From positions 142,769 to 206,768 of the forward strand of contig JACPYM010000117.1 of the NCBI GenBank assembly GCA_016196035.1: DNA of 64,000 bases, written 5' to 3'. The stretch comes from Acidobacteriota bacterium. Its GTDB lineage: Bacteria; Acidobacteriota; Blastocatellia; RBC074. The notes beneath the pieces are model-generated. The model saw only the letters and a program-made list of their open reading frames with translations, searched no databases and was not told the DNA's origin. Shown in pieces: positions 18,294-29,347 of this stretch; position 1 is the first letter of the stretch; every line of letters begins with the position of its first letter. The position numbers and the translations under genes were made by a program.

Positions 18294-18728
18294 TTAGCCC
18301 TCGGCGCGATTCTCGACGCGATATTTTTCCGGCACTTCTTCCAGATCGGTCGTGTGCGCAAGGGCCAACATCCAGCGTCCATGCCGCAACACGAAAACAT
18401 CGGTGAAGCTGACGGCGGTGATTTCTTCGGCGCCCTCGTTGTCGCGCGTCTTGCTGAGTTGGATGCCGGTCACGATGGCGGTGTCGGCAAAGACGTTGAC
18501 GCGCAACTCTTCGCCCCAGAGCGCCACGTATTTGACCGGAATCGCGGCAATCAATTTGAGGAAATCTTCTTTGTTGACCGGGTCTTCGCCAGGACTGCGG
18601 TAGGAAAAATGGTCATAGAGCAAGCGGCCGAGCGCCGTGATGTTTTTGCTTTTGATCGCCTCGAAGATTTCGACTTCCAGGCGGCGCAGTTCTTGTGGAG
18701 TGGTATTGATATTCGAAAATCTGTTCAC
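18294..18728 (-). CDS. SnoaL-like / DUF4440 (NTF2-fold) protein
   Basis: 144 residues. The order of elements fits an NTF2-like cone. A helical start LRRLEVEIFEAIKSKNITAL precedes LLYDHFSYRSPGEDPVNKEDFLKLI, then VKYVALWGEELRVNVFADTAIVTGIQL, AVSFTDVFVLRHGRWMLALAHTTDLE. The alternating strand pattern 'V-x-x-F-x-D-T-A-I-V-T-G' and 'F-x-D-V-F-V-x-x-x-G-R-W' is typical of DUF4440. Such proteins bind small molecules or act as simple hydrolases or isomerases; the role here is unknown. Placed between gatC and gatA but with its own spacing, so a link to tRNA amidation is unlikely. Confidence 0.78.
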   Translation of the reverse strand: MNRFSNINTTPQELRRLEVEIFEAIKSKNITALGRLLYDHFSYRSPGEDPVNKEDFLKLIAAIPVKYVALWGEELRVNVFADTAIVTGIQLSKTRDNEGAEEITAVSFTDVFVLRHGRWMLALAHTTDLEEVPEKYRVENRAEG

Positions 18729-18838
18729 GTTGCATCCTTACTGGTTAACGCCGCGCCGCCTCTTTCAGCGGTTGCCAGCGATTGCTGGACGGCGAGTTGT
18801 CATTATCAAGCTGGCTGTTTGGCGGATGGGGTGAAAAC

Positions 18839-19141
18839 TCACCCGCCAATCACGCGCGGTACGAGGAAGTGCCCTTCATCGTGTTCCGGCGCTTGTTCCA
18901 GTGCCTTCGCGGTGCCGAGGCTCGGCTCGACACGGTCAGCGCGTGCGGCAAATGACGCTTGTAATTCGCCCGCGCTGCGCTGTTGCCACGGTTTTACGGC
19001 TGAAGTGTCGAGCGCATTGAGCTGGTCAATGTACTCGACGATGGCGGAAAGCTGCGTGGCAAACGTTTCAGTCTCTTCCGCCGTCAATTCCAAATTGGAC
19101 AATTGAGCGATCTTTTCAACTTCGGGTTTCGTGATCGGCAT
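18839..19141 (-). CDS. gatC: Aspartyl/glutamyl-tRNA amidotransferase subunit C
   Basis: 100 residues. The classic GatC start [20 protein letters not shown] is followed by [31 protein letters not shown], then the extended belt region that wraps GatA ([34 protein letters not shown]). Full length for the family. It stabilises GatA and bridges it to GatB. The gene is upstream of gatA on the same strand. Confidence 0.95.
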   Translation of the reverse strand: MPITKPEVEKIAQLSNLELTAEETETFATQLSAIVEYIDQLNALDTSAVKPWQQRSAGELQASFAARADRVEPSLGTAKALEQAPEHDEGHFLVPRVIGG

Positions 19142-19148
19142 TCAGCAG

Positions 19149-19218
19149 CAGTGGTCAGTGATCAGTGGTCAGTGGTCAGCAAAACAGTTGACCACTGACC
19201 ACTGACCACTGACCACTA
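19149..19218. repeat. TCAGTGG-type heptad repeat, inverted
   Basis: GTGGTCAGTGATCAGTGGTC units are followed by GACCACTGACCACTGACCAC units, forming a long hairpin. It fills the space between gatC and the DUF721 gene and supplies that gene's stop codon (TAG read on the minus strand at 19218-19216). Confidence 0.62.
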
Positions 19219-19665
19219 TCCTCCAGTTCGTTCCAAATACTTCGCGGCGGCGCGCAAAAACTGAGCGCGCAATGCTTCATCCTTGATCTGTTCGGCGGCG
19301 CTGCGCAGTTCTTCCGTCAGTTCCGCCGTGTGTTGAAATTCAAAGCCCTGCTCATCGGGCTGGCGTGTGTCGAGCACATGATGCGGGTCAACGCGAAACT
19401 CGATAAACGTCACGAACGGCGCGCCCAGCAACGAATTGAGCCGGAAGAGGAATTCGCCCGCGACGGCTTCCATCTGCTTTTTCCAGGTCAAATCCTGCAC
19501 GGCAATGACCAACTGCTTTTGATACAGCCGAAACGGCACACAGGAACGCGCCAGCGATTTTCCGGCAATCGTGCGCCACGCGGTGAACACTGCCTGCTCG
19601 CGCACCTCTTCGTTGTCGCCCGACAGGCGGATCATCGTGGGCAGCAGTTTGAGCAAGCTATTCAT
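19216..19665 (-). CDS. DUF721 (DciA-like) protein
   Basis: 149 residues from the ATG at 19665. The core [23 protein letters not shown] and [19 protein letters not shown]...[21 protein letters not shown] matches DUF721 (V-x-x-x-W-x-x-I-x-G, then L-x-V-x-V-x-x-x-x-W-x-x-E/Q-L). Some members (DciA) load the replicative helicase, and others bind nucleic acid by the KH-like fold. A heptamer repeat sits exactly where the ribosome site should be. Reading from the upstream TTG at 19701 would add a repeat-encoded [13 protein letters not shown] chose the ATG because that extension is repeat-derived. Confidence 0.75.
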   Translation of the reverse strand: MNSLLKLLPTMIRLSGDNEEVREQAVFTAWRTIAGKSLARSCVPFRLYQKQLVIAVQDLTWKKQMEAVAGEFLFRLNSLLGAPFVTFIEFRVDPHHVLDTRQPDEQGFEFQHTAELTEELRSAAEQIKDEALRAQFLRAAAKYLERTGG

Positions 19666-19703
19666 ATTGCGGATTGCGGATTGCGGATTGCGGATTGGCA
19701 ATC
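19666..19703. repeat. GATTGCG heptamer array
   Basis: About five ATTGCGG units end in TTGGCAATCCG. It lies directly against the DUF721 start codon. Related arrays lie at 21968-21995, 22081-22118, 43949-43983 and 44023-44055. Confidence 0.75.
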
Positions 19704-19711
19704 CGTCCGCA

Positions 19712-21334
19712 TCATTTTTTCTTAGCGCGTGTTTTGTTGCTCACTTGCGCCAATGGAGCGACCTTCAAAGTACCGTGCCCAACGACAGGCCAGTATTTCG
19801 CAAAGACGAAATCGGGACTGTTGTCGCGGTCGTGACAAGCCACGCAACTGGCCGGGGCCGCTGGAGTCGGATACTTCCCTTTTACCGGATTGGCAGCGTG
19901 TTCCGCGCCGGGGCCGTGGCACGAGTCGCATTGCACATTGGCGAATTTGGGCGTCGCCTTGATGTTGATGAAACCCTGCTGTTGATAGCCGACCGAATGA
20001 CAGCCGATACAGGCCGCATCGAACGGACGCTGGCGCTTTTCCAATCCGGCGAAGGCCTGCGCGTGGCGCGTGGTTTGCCATTGTTTGTATTCGGCCATGT
20101 GACACTGGCTGCAGGTTTCGGCGGTCACATACGGAGACTTAGGCTCGCCGTCTTTGGCAATCCGAGCGGCGACTTTTTCGGCTTCCGCTTCGGCCATTTT
20201 GGTTTGCAGGTCGCCGATTTCCCGCCGGGCCTGCTTGGTCATCCGGGCCATTTGCGGGTCGTCCGGGATCACCTCATCCAACGCGACATAACGGTTGGTG
20301 AAGCGCTCAATGACGCCTTCTTGATCGGCGTAAAAGCGCAATTCGCCCAAGTGCTTGGTCTCTTTGGTCGCATAAACGATCAACGTGTTGTTGATTTGCA
20401 GCGGATCGAGCGTGACGCCGGAGCCGTCAGAATTGATAATGAGATCGAGGTCAGGATTCTGCTGCGCCAGTTTGGTGGCCGTGCCGCGTTTCAGATAGCC
20501 CACGATGACGGTGACATCGGCCTTGTCATAAACCTCGGCCAGCGCCGCTTTGGCCGCCGCCAGCGGGTCGTGAATGACGAAGCCGCTCGCTTCGACCTGC
20601 CCTTTGAACTCGTCCGGCGGCAGATCGCTCAAACCGATGAAAGCAATGCGCAACGGCAACGGCAGGCGTTTGCCAGTGACGGTTTTGATCACATAAGGCG
20701 AAGCGTTTTCGCGCGTGCCGTCGGTCACTTTGATGTTGGCGGAAACCAGGGCCGAACGCTCCGGTTTGAGTTTGGCGTCGGGCAACAACAGGCCGCCCGC
20801 ATAAGGCAAATCGCGGTACGAAAGATTGACGATTTCCAGCTCCATCAAATCGTGGGCGCGCACGATCCAATCGTTCATCAACCGTGCATCGGGCCGCAAT
20901 TCGTCGCTGCCTTCCTGCTTCTCGTCGGCAAAGAGCCGCCCGACATCGGCCATCACAATGGCAGCGTCCGGCGAACGTTTGCGAAAGGCGCGGATGTAAC
21001 CCATCCGCCGCGCCACGCCGCCCAAAGGGTGAATCGGGCAGCCACACACTTCGAGATTGCCGTGGATGTCCGCCGAATAGAACAGCACCATTGCATAGCC
21101 ATCGTCTTTGTCGAGCCGTTGGCGCAGCGTGCCCAGCGGCGCTGCCTTTTTGGCCAGCCCTTCGCGCTCCTGCCGATCTTTGGCTTGTTTGTCTTTGGGC
21201 AAATTGCTTTTGGCAGGCGCGTTTTTTTGCGCAACCGCACGCGCCAATTCGCCCAGTCCACTGGTGGCGGCCAAGGCCCACAAGGTGAACAGTCCGATGA
21301 TGACTAAAAAGACTCCGCGTTTACGATTCGACAT
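19712..21334 (-). CDS. Metallophosphoesterase-like / tetrahaem cytochrome c fusion, exported
   Basis: 540 residues from the ATG at 21334. An N-terminal transmembrane or signal segment (about 5-25, [20 protein letters not shown]) is followed by a charged linker. A UshA-like calcineurin-fold region comes next (about 75-360), with [33 protein letters not shown] and [11 protein letters not shown]. Then a helical segment and a cytochrome c554-type module (about 415-530) with four CxxCH haem sites: CSQCH, CIGCH, CDSCH and CVACH. The first phosphatase motif D-x-H is kept (ADIHGN), but the GNHE block is not obvious, so catalysis is uncertain. Probably an envelope redox protein. The start has no strong Shine-Dalgarno. 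Confidence 0.85.
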   Translation of the reverse strand: MSNRKRGVFLVIIGLFTLWALAATSGLGELARAVAQKNAPAKSNLPKDKQAKDRQEREGLAKKAAPLGTLRQRLDKDDGYAMVLFYSADIHGNLEVCGCPIHPLGGVARRMGYIRAFRKRSPDAAIVMADVGRLFADEKQEGSDELRPDARLMNDWIVRAHDLMELEIVNLSYRDLPYAGGLLLPDAKLKPERSALVSANIKVTDGTRENASPYVIKTVTGKRLPLPLRIAFIGLSDLPPDEFKGQVEASGFVIHDPLAAAKAALAEVYDKADVTVIVGYLKRGTATKLAQQNPDLDLIINSDGSGVTLDPLQINNTLIVYATKETKHLGELRFYADQEGVIERFTNRYVALDEVIPDDPQMARMTKQARREIGDLQTKMAEAEAEKVAARIAKDGEPKSPYVTAETCSQCHMAEYKQWQTTRHAQAFAGLEKRQRPFDAACIGCHSVGYQQQGFINIKATPKFANVQCDSCHGPGAEHAANPVKGKYPTPAAPASCVACHDRDNSPDFVFAKYWPVVGHGTLKVAPLAQVSNKTRAKKK

Positions 21335-21410
21335 AATGTAAGGCGCTGTGCTGGAATAAATCCGGCAGTCACGAGCCGCTAGTGTAGACAAAAAGGATAG
21401 GAGCGACAAG

Positions 21411-21995
21411 TTGAGCACTTCCCAATTAGTTTTGGCTTCGGCCTCGCCGCGCCGCGCCGAATTGTTGCGCGCCGCCGGTATCGAATTTTCGGTGCGCGTC
21501 GCCGACCTCGACGAGACCCAAATGCCGGGCGAAAACCCGCCTGCTTACGTGCTGCGCCTGGCGCGCGCAAAGGCGCTGGCCGTAGCGCAGCCCGGTGAAC
21601 TCGTGCTGGGCGCTGACACCACCGTGGTCGTCGGCAATGAAAGCGCGGGCAAGCCACTGGATGCCGCTGACGCTCGCCGCATGTTACGGCTGCTGAGCGG
21701 CGCCTGGCACGAAGTGCTGACGGGTGTGGCGCTGGTCAAAGATGCGCAAGTTTGCGCTGAACTCGCCGTCACGCGCGTCAAGTTCGCGCCGTTAAGCGCC
21801 GCCGAAATTGACTGGTACATCGCCACGCACGAACCATTCGACAAAGCTGGCGCGTATGGCATTCAAGGCTACGCCTCACGTTTCGTCGAACAGATTGAGG
21901 GTAGTTACGCCAACGTCGTCGGGCTGCCGGTGCAGACGGTCTATCGCCTGTTGCGCCAGTTGAAGACGGATTGCGGATTGCGGATTGCGGATTGA
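21411..21995 (+). CDS. maf: Maf-like nucleoside triphosphate pyrophosphatase
   Basis: 194 residues. Maf proteins hydrolyse non-canonical or excess NTPs (dTTP/UTP type) to NMP and pyrophosphate. Motifs: [18 protein letters not shown] (6-23), the SPRR loop, [19 protein letters not shown] (about 65-73, catalytic Asp), [10 protein letters not shown] and the C-terminal [32 protein letters not shown]. The start is TTG at 21411 with GGAG eight bases upstream; no in-frame ATG fits. The last residues (TDCGLRIAD) and the stop are encoded by a GATTGCG repeat array, so the tail is repeat-derived. Divergent from the cytochrome fusion gene. Confidence 0.93.
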   Translation: MSTSQLVLASASPRRAELLRAAGIEFSVRVADLDETQMPGENPPAYVLRLARAKALAVAQPGELVLGADTTVVVGNESAGKPLDAADARRMLRLLSGAWHEVLTGVALVKDAQVCAELAVTRVKFAPLSAAEIDWYIATHEPFDKAGAYGIQGYASRFVEQIEGSYANVVGLPVQTVYRLLRQLKTDCGLRIAD

Positions 21996-22118
21996 AGGAA
22001 AGCTACCAGATGCGGCAAGTGGCAAGGGCGATAATCACGAAAAAGCGGATCACAGATTGCCCTCCTACGCAGCGGCGACAATCCGCAATCCGCAATCCGC
22101 AATCCGCAATCTGCAATC
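21968..22118. repeat. Inverted pair of GATTGCG heptamer arrays
   Basis: GGATTGCG units at 21968-21995 face their complement, CAATCCG units, at 22081-22118, with about 85 bases between. The left array encodes the Maf C-terminus and the right array ends at the ribA stop. Convergent genes, so a shared terminator role is possible. Confidence 0.8.
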
Positions 22119-22752
22119 AAAAAATGCCATTGAGTTGCAGCAGGTGACCCATCTTCTCTTTTTTTGTCAGCAGGTATTTGACCGACGTTGCATGCGGTTT
22201 GATCTCGACCGGCACGCGCTCGACCACATCCAGCCCGGCCTCGCGCAAGGCTTTGACCTTCTCAGGATTGTTCGACATCACGCGCACCTGGCCCGCGCCC
22301 AGCAATTTGATGATCTCGGCGCATTGATCGTATTTGCGCGCGTCCACATCCAGCCCCAATTGCACGTTGGCTTCGATGGTATCGGCGCCCTGATCCTGCA
22401 AGGCATAGGCGCGAATCTTGTTGATGATGCCGATGCCGCGCCCTTCCTGCTGCTGATACACGATGATGCCTGCGCCTTCGGCCTGCACCATTTCCATCGC
22501 GCATTGCAATTGCGCGCCGCAATCGCATTTGAGCGAGTGAAAAACATCGCCGGTCAGGCATTGCGAATGAATGCGCACCAGCGTCGGTGTTTTGGGATTG
22601 ATTTCGCCTTTGACAAGCGCGACGAACTCTTCATCGCTGGTGGTACTGCGGAAGCCCACAATGCGGAAGGGGCCGAATTCGGTGGGCAGTTTTGCCTCGG
22701 CTTCCTTGGTCACTGTGAACCCAACTGTTGCTCGGTTCTGCTCTTCTCTCAC
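22117..22752 (-). CDS. ribA: GTP cyclohydrolase II
   Basis: 211 residues from GTG at 22752, which has AAGGAGGG seven bases before it; no ATG lies near, and the longer frame from a TTG has no ribosome site. It opens GTP to the first pyrimidine of riboflavin synthesis. Zinc ligands Cys65, Cys76 and Cys78 are in [13 protein letters not shown] and LKCDCGAQL. The GTP-binding block [22 protein letters not shown] (about 100-120) and [13 protein letters not shown] (about 155-167) are complete. The DHBP synthase domain (RibB) often fused in front is absent, so this is a stand-alone RibA. Convergent with maf. Confidence 0.95.
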   Translation of the reverse strand: MREEQNRATVGFTVTKEAEAKLPTEFGPFRIVGFRSTTSDEEFVALVKGEINPKTPTLVRIHSQCLTGDVFHSLKCDCGAQLQCAMEMVQAEGAGIIVYQQQEGRGIGIINKIRAYALQDQGADTIEANVQLGLDVDARKYDQCAEIIKLLGAGQVRVMSNNPEKVKALREAGLDVVERVPVEIKPHATSVKYLLTKKEKMGHLLQLNGIF

Positions 22753-23081
22753 TAAAACCCTCCTTCTAGGTTTGTACCGATGTTGCGTAGGTTCGAGAGC
22801 CACTATAAGTGTGGCCTCAGAGCGGGTCAAGGTCTTGTTTCGCGGGCCTGGCCCACCCGGATGCAGGGCGCGGCAGTTCCCGCGCAGACAGCCATTTACG
22901 CTGGCCCAGGCCGCCCTTTTCTGGCTGAAAGCACCCCGCCAGTGTCAAGGACACGGCGGTTCAAGCGCCGCGCCAAAAATGTCTTCGTCTGATGTACAGC
23001 CCGGCCTTTTACCTGCTATCTTGGCCCGCCACGAAATTGTTTTGAACCCGCGCGCATTAACACGGCTTACACCAGTAACTC

Positions 23082-24986
23082 ATGGGAAATCTCTTCGCTG
23101 TCTTGCTCACAATTGGCGCCATCAGCTTTGGCTCGCTGCTCACCTACCGTGTCATTCCACAAACCACCCTCCCGACCCGCGTTTGTATTGGTTCCGTGGT
23201 AGGGCTGGCGGCGCTCGCTTGGCTGGGCTTTCTTTCGGCGCTGGCGTTGGGGCTGACGACGCTGGCGATTGGGGTCACGGCTGCCGTGCTCGTCTGCGGC
23301 TTGCTGGCCTTGGCGTTGTCGGTCAACCAGGCGAATTTACAGGCGGACTGGCGTTCGAGCGGGCGCAATCAGGGCGAGGTGCTTTATTACAGCGTCTGGG
23401 CGGCGCTGCTGATCATGCTCTTCAGCCGCGTCGTGATGTTCCAGCCCGACGGATTGCATACCGCGCCCGCCAACAATTACGGCGACCTGCCGTTTCATTT
23501 CGGCGTGATCACTTCGTTTGCGTATGGCGAAAACCTGCCGCCGGAAAACCCGATCTTTGCGGGCATGCGCTTCACTTATCCCTTCCTGATAGATTTCCTG
23601 ACGGCCTTTTTCATCAAACTGGGCGCGGATTGGCGTGTGGCCTTTTTTGTCGAGAACCTGCCGCTGAGCCTGGCGCTGGTCGGCTTGCTGAATTTCCTGA
23701 CCTACCGGTTGACGGGCAACCGGCTGGCCGCGCGCTTGACGCCGTTGATTTTTCTTTTCAATGGCGGGCTGGGCTTTTTGAATTTCTTTCAGGATTTAGG
23801 CCGAGCGACGGATGGGTGGTGGCAGTTCCTGACGCATCTGCCGCACACCTACACGATGAATGCTGAGTTGGAATTGCCCGGCGGCAAATATCCGTTGCGC
23901 TGGGGCAATGTGTTTACAACCTTGCTGATCCCGCAACGTTCGATGCTCTTCGGTTTGCCATTTGTAGCGCTCATCATCACGCTGTGGTGGATGGCTTGGG
24001 GCGAGGGCGAACTGGAAGCCCAGGTGCGCAAACGCTACCTGTTTGCCGCGGGCGTGCTGGCCGGCGCCTTGCCGATGTTGCACGCGCATGGTTTTTTCGC
24101 CGTAATGATCGCCAGTGCCTTGATGGCGGTTTTCTTTTTCTCGCTGGAGTGGGCCGCCTTTTTCCTGCCGGTTGCCCTGCTCGCCGCGCCGCAAGCGTGG
24201 TGGTTGAGCGGCACCCAAGTCAAAAACTCGCTTTTCAAACTGCATCTCTGGTGGGAAGCAGGCGACTCTTCGCCCTTTATTTTCTGGGTCGTCAATGCGG
24301 GCGTCTTTCTCTCGCTGTTTTTGCTGGCCATGTTCAGCAGCAAGCTTTCGACCGTGCGCCAACGCCGTTTCAGCCTGCCTTTCGTCATCTGGTTCGTCCT
24401 GCCCAATGTCGTGCTGCTGGCGCCCTGGGCCTGGGACAACATCAAAGTCTTGGTGTATTGGTCGCTCGCCTCAGCGCCCTTTGTCGCCTACGCGCTTTCG
24501 CATCTTTTCAGCCAACGCGCCGTTTTTGCGCGCCTGCTGGCGACAATGATGCTGGCCTGTCTGATTTTCTCCGGGGCGCTTGATGTCGGGCGCGCGTTGT
24601 CGCCAGCGGAAAACACCGCGCTCTTTAGCCAAGCCGACCTCGCAGTCGCTGAAGCGATTCGCGCCAGCACACCGCCGCGCGCCCGCGTCTTGCACGCGCC
24701 GATTCACAATTCCGCCGTCGCGCTGACGGGCCGCCAGTCGCTGATGGGGTATCCCGGCCATCTGTGGACGCACGGCATTGATTACGGCACGCGCGAAACC
24801 GAAGTGCAGTTGATTTATCGCGGCGGCCCCACCGCCGTGGATTTGCTGGCCAAGCACAACATTGATTTCGTCGTCATCGGCCCCGTCGAACGCAACCAGT
24901 TGAACGCCGATGAAAAGTATTTTGCCGACAATTACCGCAAGATTATTGATCAACCGGAGTATCGGGTTTATCAAATCAGGAAGTGA
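23082..24986 (+). CDS. Polytopic membrane protein, GT-C-like
   Basis: 634 residues with about a dozen hydrophobic segments, from LFAVLLTIGAISFGSLLTY at the N-terminus through FAGVLAGALPMLHAHGFFAV to about residue 510. The C-terminal 120 residues are soluble (ARVLHAPIHNSAVALTGRQS, LMGYPGHLWTHGIDYGTRE, NIDFVVIGPVERNQL). Hydrophobic multi-pass body plus a C-terminal soluble domain with tight Gly/Tyr motifs is the layout of GT-C glycosyltransferases that use lipid-linked sugars. An acidic-rich loop around YGDLPFHFGVI could be the active site. Substrate unknown. Start: ATG with no clear Shine-Dalgarno. It stands alone between ribA and priA. Confidence 0.72.
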   Translation: MGNLFAVLLTIGAISFGSLLTYRVIPQTTLPTRVCIGSVVGLAALAWLGFLSALALGLTTLAIGVTAAVLVCGLLALALSVNQANLQADWRSSGRNQGEVLYYSVWAALLIMLFSRVVMFQPDGLHTAPANNYGDLPFHFGVITSFAYGENLPPENPIFAGMRFTYPFLIDFLTAFFIKLGADWRVAFFVENLPLSLALVGLLNFLTYRLTGNRLAARLTPLIFLFNGGLGFLNFFQDLGRATDGWWQFLTHLPHTYTMNAELELPGGKYPLRWGNVFTTLLIPQRSMLFGLPFVALIITLWWMAWGEGELEAQVRKRYLFAAGVLAGALPMLHAHGFFAVMIASALMAVFFFSLEWAAFFLPVALLAAPQAWWLSGTQVKNSLFKLHLWWEAGDSSPFIFWVVNAGVFLSLFLLAMFSSKLSTVRQRRFSLPFVIWFVLPNVVLLAPWAWDNIKVLVYWSLASAPFVAYALSHLFSQRAVFARLLATMMLACLIFSGALDVGRALSPAENTALFSQADLAVAEAIRASTPPRARVLHAPIHNSAVALTGRQSLMGYPGHLWTHGIDYGTRETEVQLIYRGGPTAVDLLAKHNIDFVVIGPVERNQLNADEKYFADNYRKIIDQPEYRVYQIRK

Positions 24987-24999
24987 TTTCCACATCTCC

Positions 25000-25175
25000 G
25001 CCCCAACGGGGCAGAATAAGGTAGCCAGGGGGCAACGCCCCTGGTGAAATGGCCGATATACCTAAGCCCTGAAAGGGCGTCGTAGCCACGGTTATTTCGC
25101 CCTTTCAGGGCTTCACTAATTTTGCCGCGCTCCCAGGGCGTTGCCCTGGGCTACCGCATTTCGCCCCGTTGGGGC
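25000..25175. repeat. REP-like palindrome cluster (GCCCCAACGGGGC family)
   Basis: The order is mirror symmetric: GCCCCAACGGGGC, CCAGGGGGCAACGCCCCTGG, AGCCCTGAAAGGGCG, then CGCCCTTTCAGGGCTT, CCCAGGGCGTTGCCCTGGG, GCCCCGTTGGGGC. The same motifs flank the RAYT gene at 29016-29305, and a variant is at 51006-51190. It ends 14 bases before the priA ATG. Confidence 0.8.
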
Positions 25176-25189
25176 TATGGGCCAGCGCA

Positions 25190-27658
<2,469 letters not shown>

Positions 27659-27727
27659 TTCCAACAACTGAAATACAGCACACCGCCTACAGTTCGTAGC
27701 AAACATCTACCGACGGAAGGAGTGCCT

Positions 27728-29014
27728 ATGAGCAAGATTTCAACAGAGCATTTTTTCCCAATCTCTGTTTACTTTCGCAAAAAGAAAGAGGAGTTGAAAA
27801 AGGTATTTTCTGAACAGGGTGGTAAAGCCACCTTTGAGTCAGGGAAGAAATGGACTGGGGCCAGCAAGCTGCTCGAGCAGGCAAAAGCGACAGGTCAAAA
27901 ATTGCCTATCCTTTTCAGTGCTGCTGATGGCTACAACGATCTGATTTACTGGGCAGTTCTTGAAAGCATATCGGTTCAGCCAGATGCCAAAGGTAAATTC
28001 CCCACGACTCTCAAAATTGTTGATCTGACCCCTCTACCCGAAGATATTCCATTAAATTCTCTACGCAAGGTTGGTACTGATCAGCATTTTTCTGATGACA
28101 TGCTTTCAGGCTATTGCTTTTGCCAAACTCCGGCGTTTCTTCAGCACCAAATTCACTATTGGGTGATCAAAGGAAGGCCAAGCGATAATGACTTCGAGAG
28201 CTGGCTAATACCGGGCACAGAAGACACTTGGCGTACAAGTAGGCCACCGCAATCTTGGTCTCCTGGCGACCGTCTTTTTTTCTGGATGTCATCCCCGGCT
28301 CGCTGTGTTGTTGGGCTAGGCGTTCTAAAAGGGTTGCACAAGAAGAAGGACAAATCCGGAAATAACTTATTCGATGTTGAGTATCTAACCTATCCACTTG
28401 CGAATCGTCCCTTTATTGATGATCTTCGGCTGAATGCTAAACTCTTTGACGCTTCATTCCTCAAATCTGGTCCAGCATGGACTGTTTACTCGCTGACGGA
28501 AGAACAAGGGAAAGAGCTTTACCAGATTGTTGTCGGTCAAAACCCGGAAATTAATCTTGGATGGAATACCCGTACACCTTTGATTCAGCGAGCCAGAGAG
28601 TTTGAAGCGGTAGATTTAGCAGAGCCTCCGGCTCGTGTGATCACCACAACCAGCCGCGTCATTCGAGATACTGTTAAAGCAAGGCAAATGAAATTGAAAT
28701 ACGGCTATGGCTGTCAGGTCTGCCGCTTGAAGATTGAGTTTGGGCCGGGCCGATTCTATGTGGAAGCTCACCATGTACGTCCGCTAGGTGGTAACCATAA
28801 AGGATGCGATACAGAAGATAACTTGATGATTTTATGCCCTACCCATCACGCGATGTTTGATCTGGGCATTCCATATTTCGTTTCACCAAATCGAATTCGC
28901 ATATACAACCAAGAGTACGATCTGCTATGCAACCACAAGCTTTCAGATGACAATGTCAGCTATCACAATGAGTTTCTTTATAACGGTGTTTTGAATAGTA
29001 GCCGCCCGAATTGA
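27728..29014 (+). CDS. EVE-HNH protein, candidate modification-dependent restriction endonuclease
   Basis: 428 residues from the ATG at 27728, with AAGGAG six bases upstream. N-terminal region (1-135) of unknown fold, with LPILFSAADGYNDLIYWAVLESI, perhaps a second PUA-like module. An EVE-type domain (about 143-260) shows HYWVIKGRPSDNDFESWLIPG...SWSPGDRLFFWMSSPARCVVGLGVL, the W...GD-x-x-x-F/Y...G-I-G pattern of the reader of modified cytosines. A zinc-type HNH nuclease (about 327-378) has CQVC, EAHHVRPLGG and NLMILCPTHHAMFD. EVE-HNH proteins of this order are known modification-dependent restriction enzymes. The gene is visibly more A+T-rich than priA and sits beside a REP cluster and RAYT, suggesting acquisition. 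No partner methylase is present. Confidence 0.8.
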   Translation: MSKISTEHFFPISVYFRKKKEELKKVFSEQGGKATFESGKKWTGASKLLEQAKATGQKLPILFSAADGYNDLIYWAVLESISVQPDAKGKFPTTLKIVDLTPLPEDIPLNSLRKVGTDQHFSDDMLSGYCFCQTPAFLQHQIHYWVIKGRPSDNDFESWLIPGTEDTWRTSRPPQSWSPGDRLFFWMSSPARCVVGLGVLKGLHKKKDKSGNNLFDVEYLTYPLANRPFIDDLRLNAKLFDASFLKSGPAWTVYSLTEEQGKELYQIVVGQNPEINLGWNTRTPLIQRAREFEAVDLAEPPARVITTTSRVIRDTVKARQMKLKYGYGCQVCRLKIEFGPGRFYVEAHHVRPLGGNHKGCDTEDNLMILCPTHHAMFDLGIPYFVSPNRIRIYNQEYDLLCNHKLSDDNVSYHNEFLYNGVLNSSRPN

Positions 29015-29015
29015 A

Positions 29016-29305
29016 GCCCCAACGGGGCGCAATAAAACTGCCTGGGCCGCCAAATCATTCTGACCATTTCGCCCTTTCAGGGCTTGTCACTCGTTGCCAA
29101 TGCGTCCAGGGGCGACGCTCCGCTCTGCCCCTGGCTATCGTATTGCCGCCCCGTTGGGGCTCGTGGAGAGCTTCCCTTTCTACAAAAAATGCTGCCACAT
29201 GATTCAGGTTATTTCGCCCTCTCAGGGCTTGTCACTCTTTGCCGATGCAGCCAGGGGCGGCGCGTTGCTCTGCCCCTGGCTATCGTATGACCGCCCCGTT
29301 GGGGC
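29016..29305. repeat. REP-like palindrome cluster preceding the RAYT gene
   Basis: It has a GCCCCAACGGGGC palindrome at its start, then two direct half-units of the order CGCCCTTTCAGGGCTTGTCA, CCAGGGGCG...CCCCTGG, GCCCCGTTGGGGC (ending near 29160 and at 29305). It fills the gap between the EVE-HNH gene and the RAYT ATG at 29348. Confidence 0.75.
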
Positions 29306-29347
29306 TTATGGGGAATTGTTCTTCCCATTCAAAAAAGGAGGTCGCTC

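Noticed and set aside
22780..22800. tRNA-like GGTTCGAG
   Set aside because: No acceptor, D or anticodon stems could be built around it.
25000..25175. CRISPR-like array
   Set aside because: The repeated blocks are mirror-symmetric palindromes of unequal spacing, not direct repeats with uniform spacers.
29016..29305. CRISPR-like array
   Set aside because: Only two direct half-units, each internally palindromic, and no cas genes; better explained as REP clusters.
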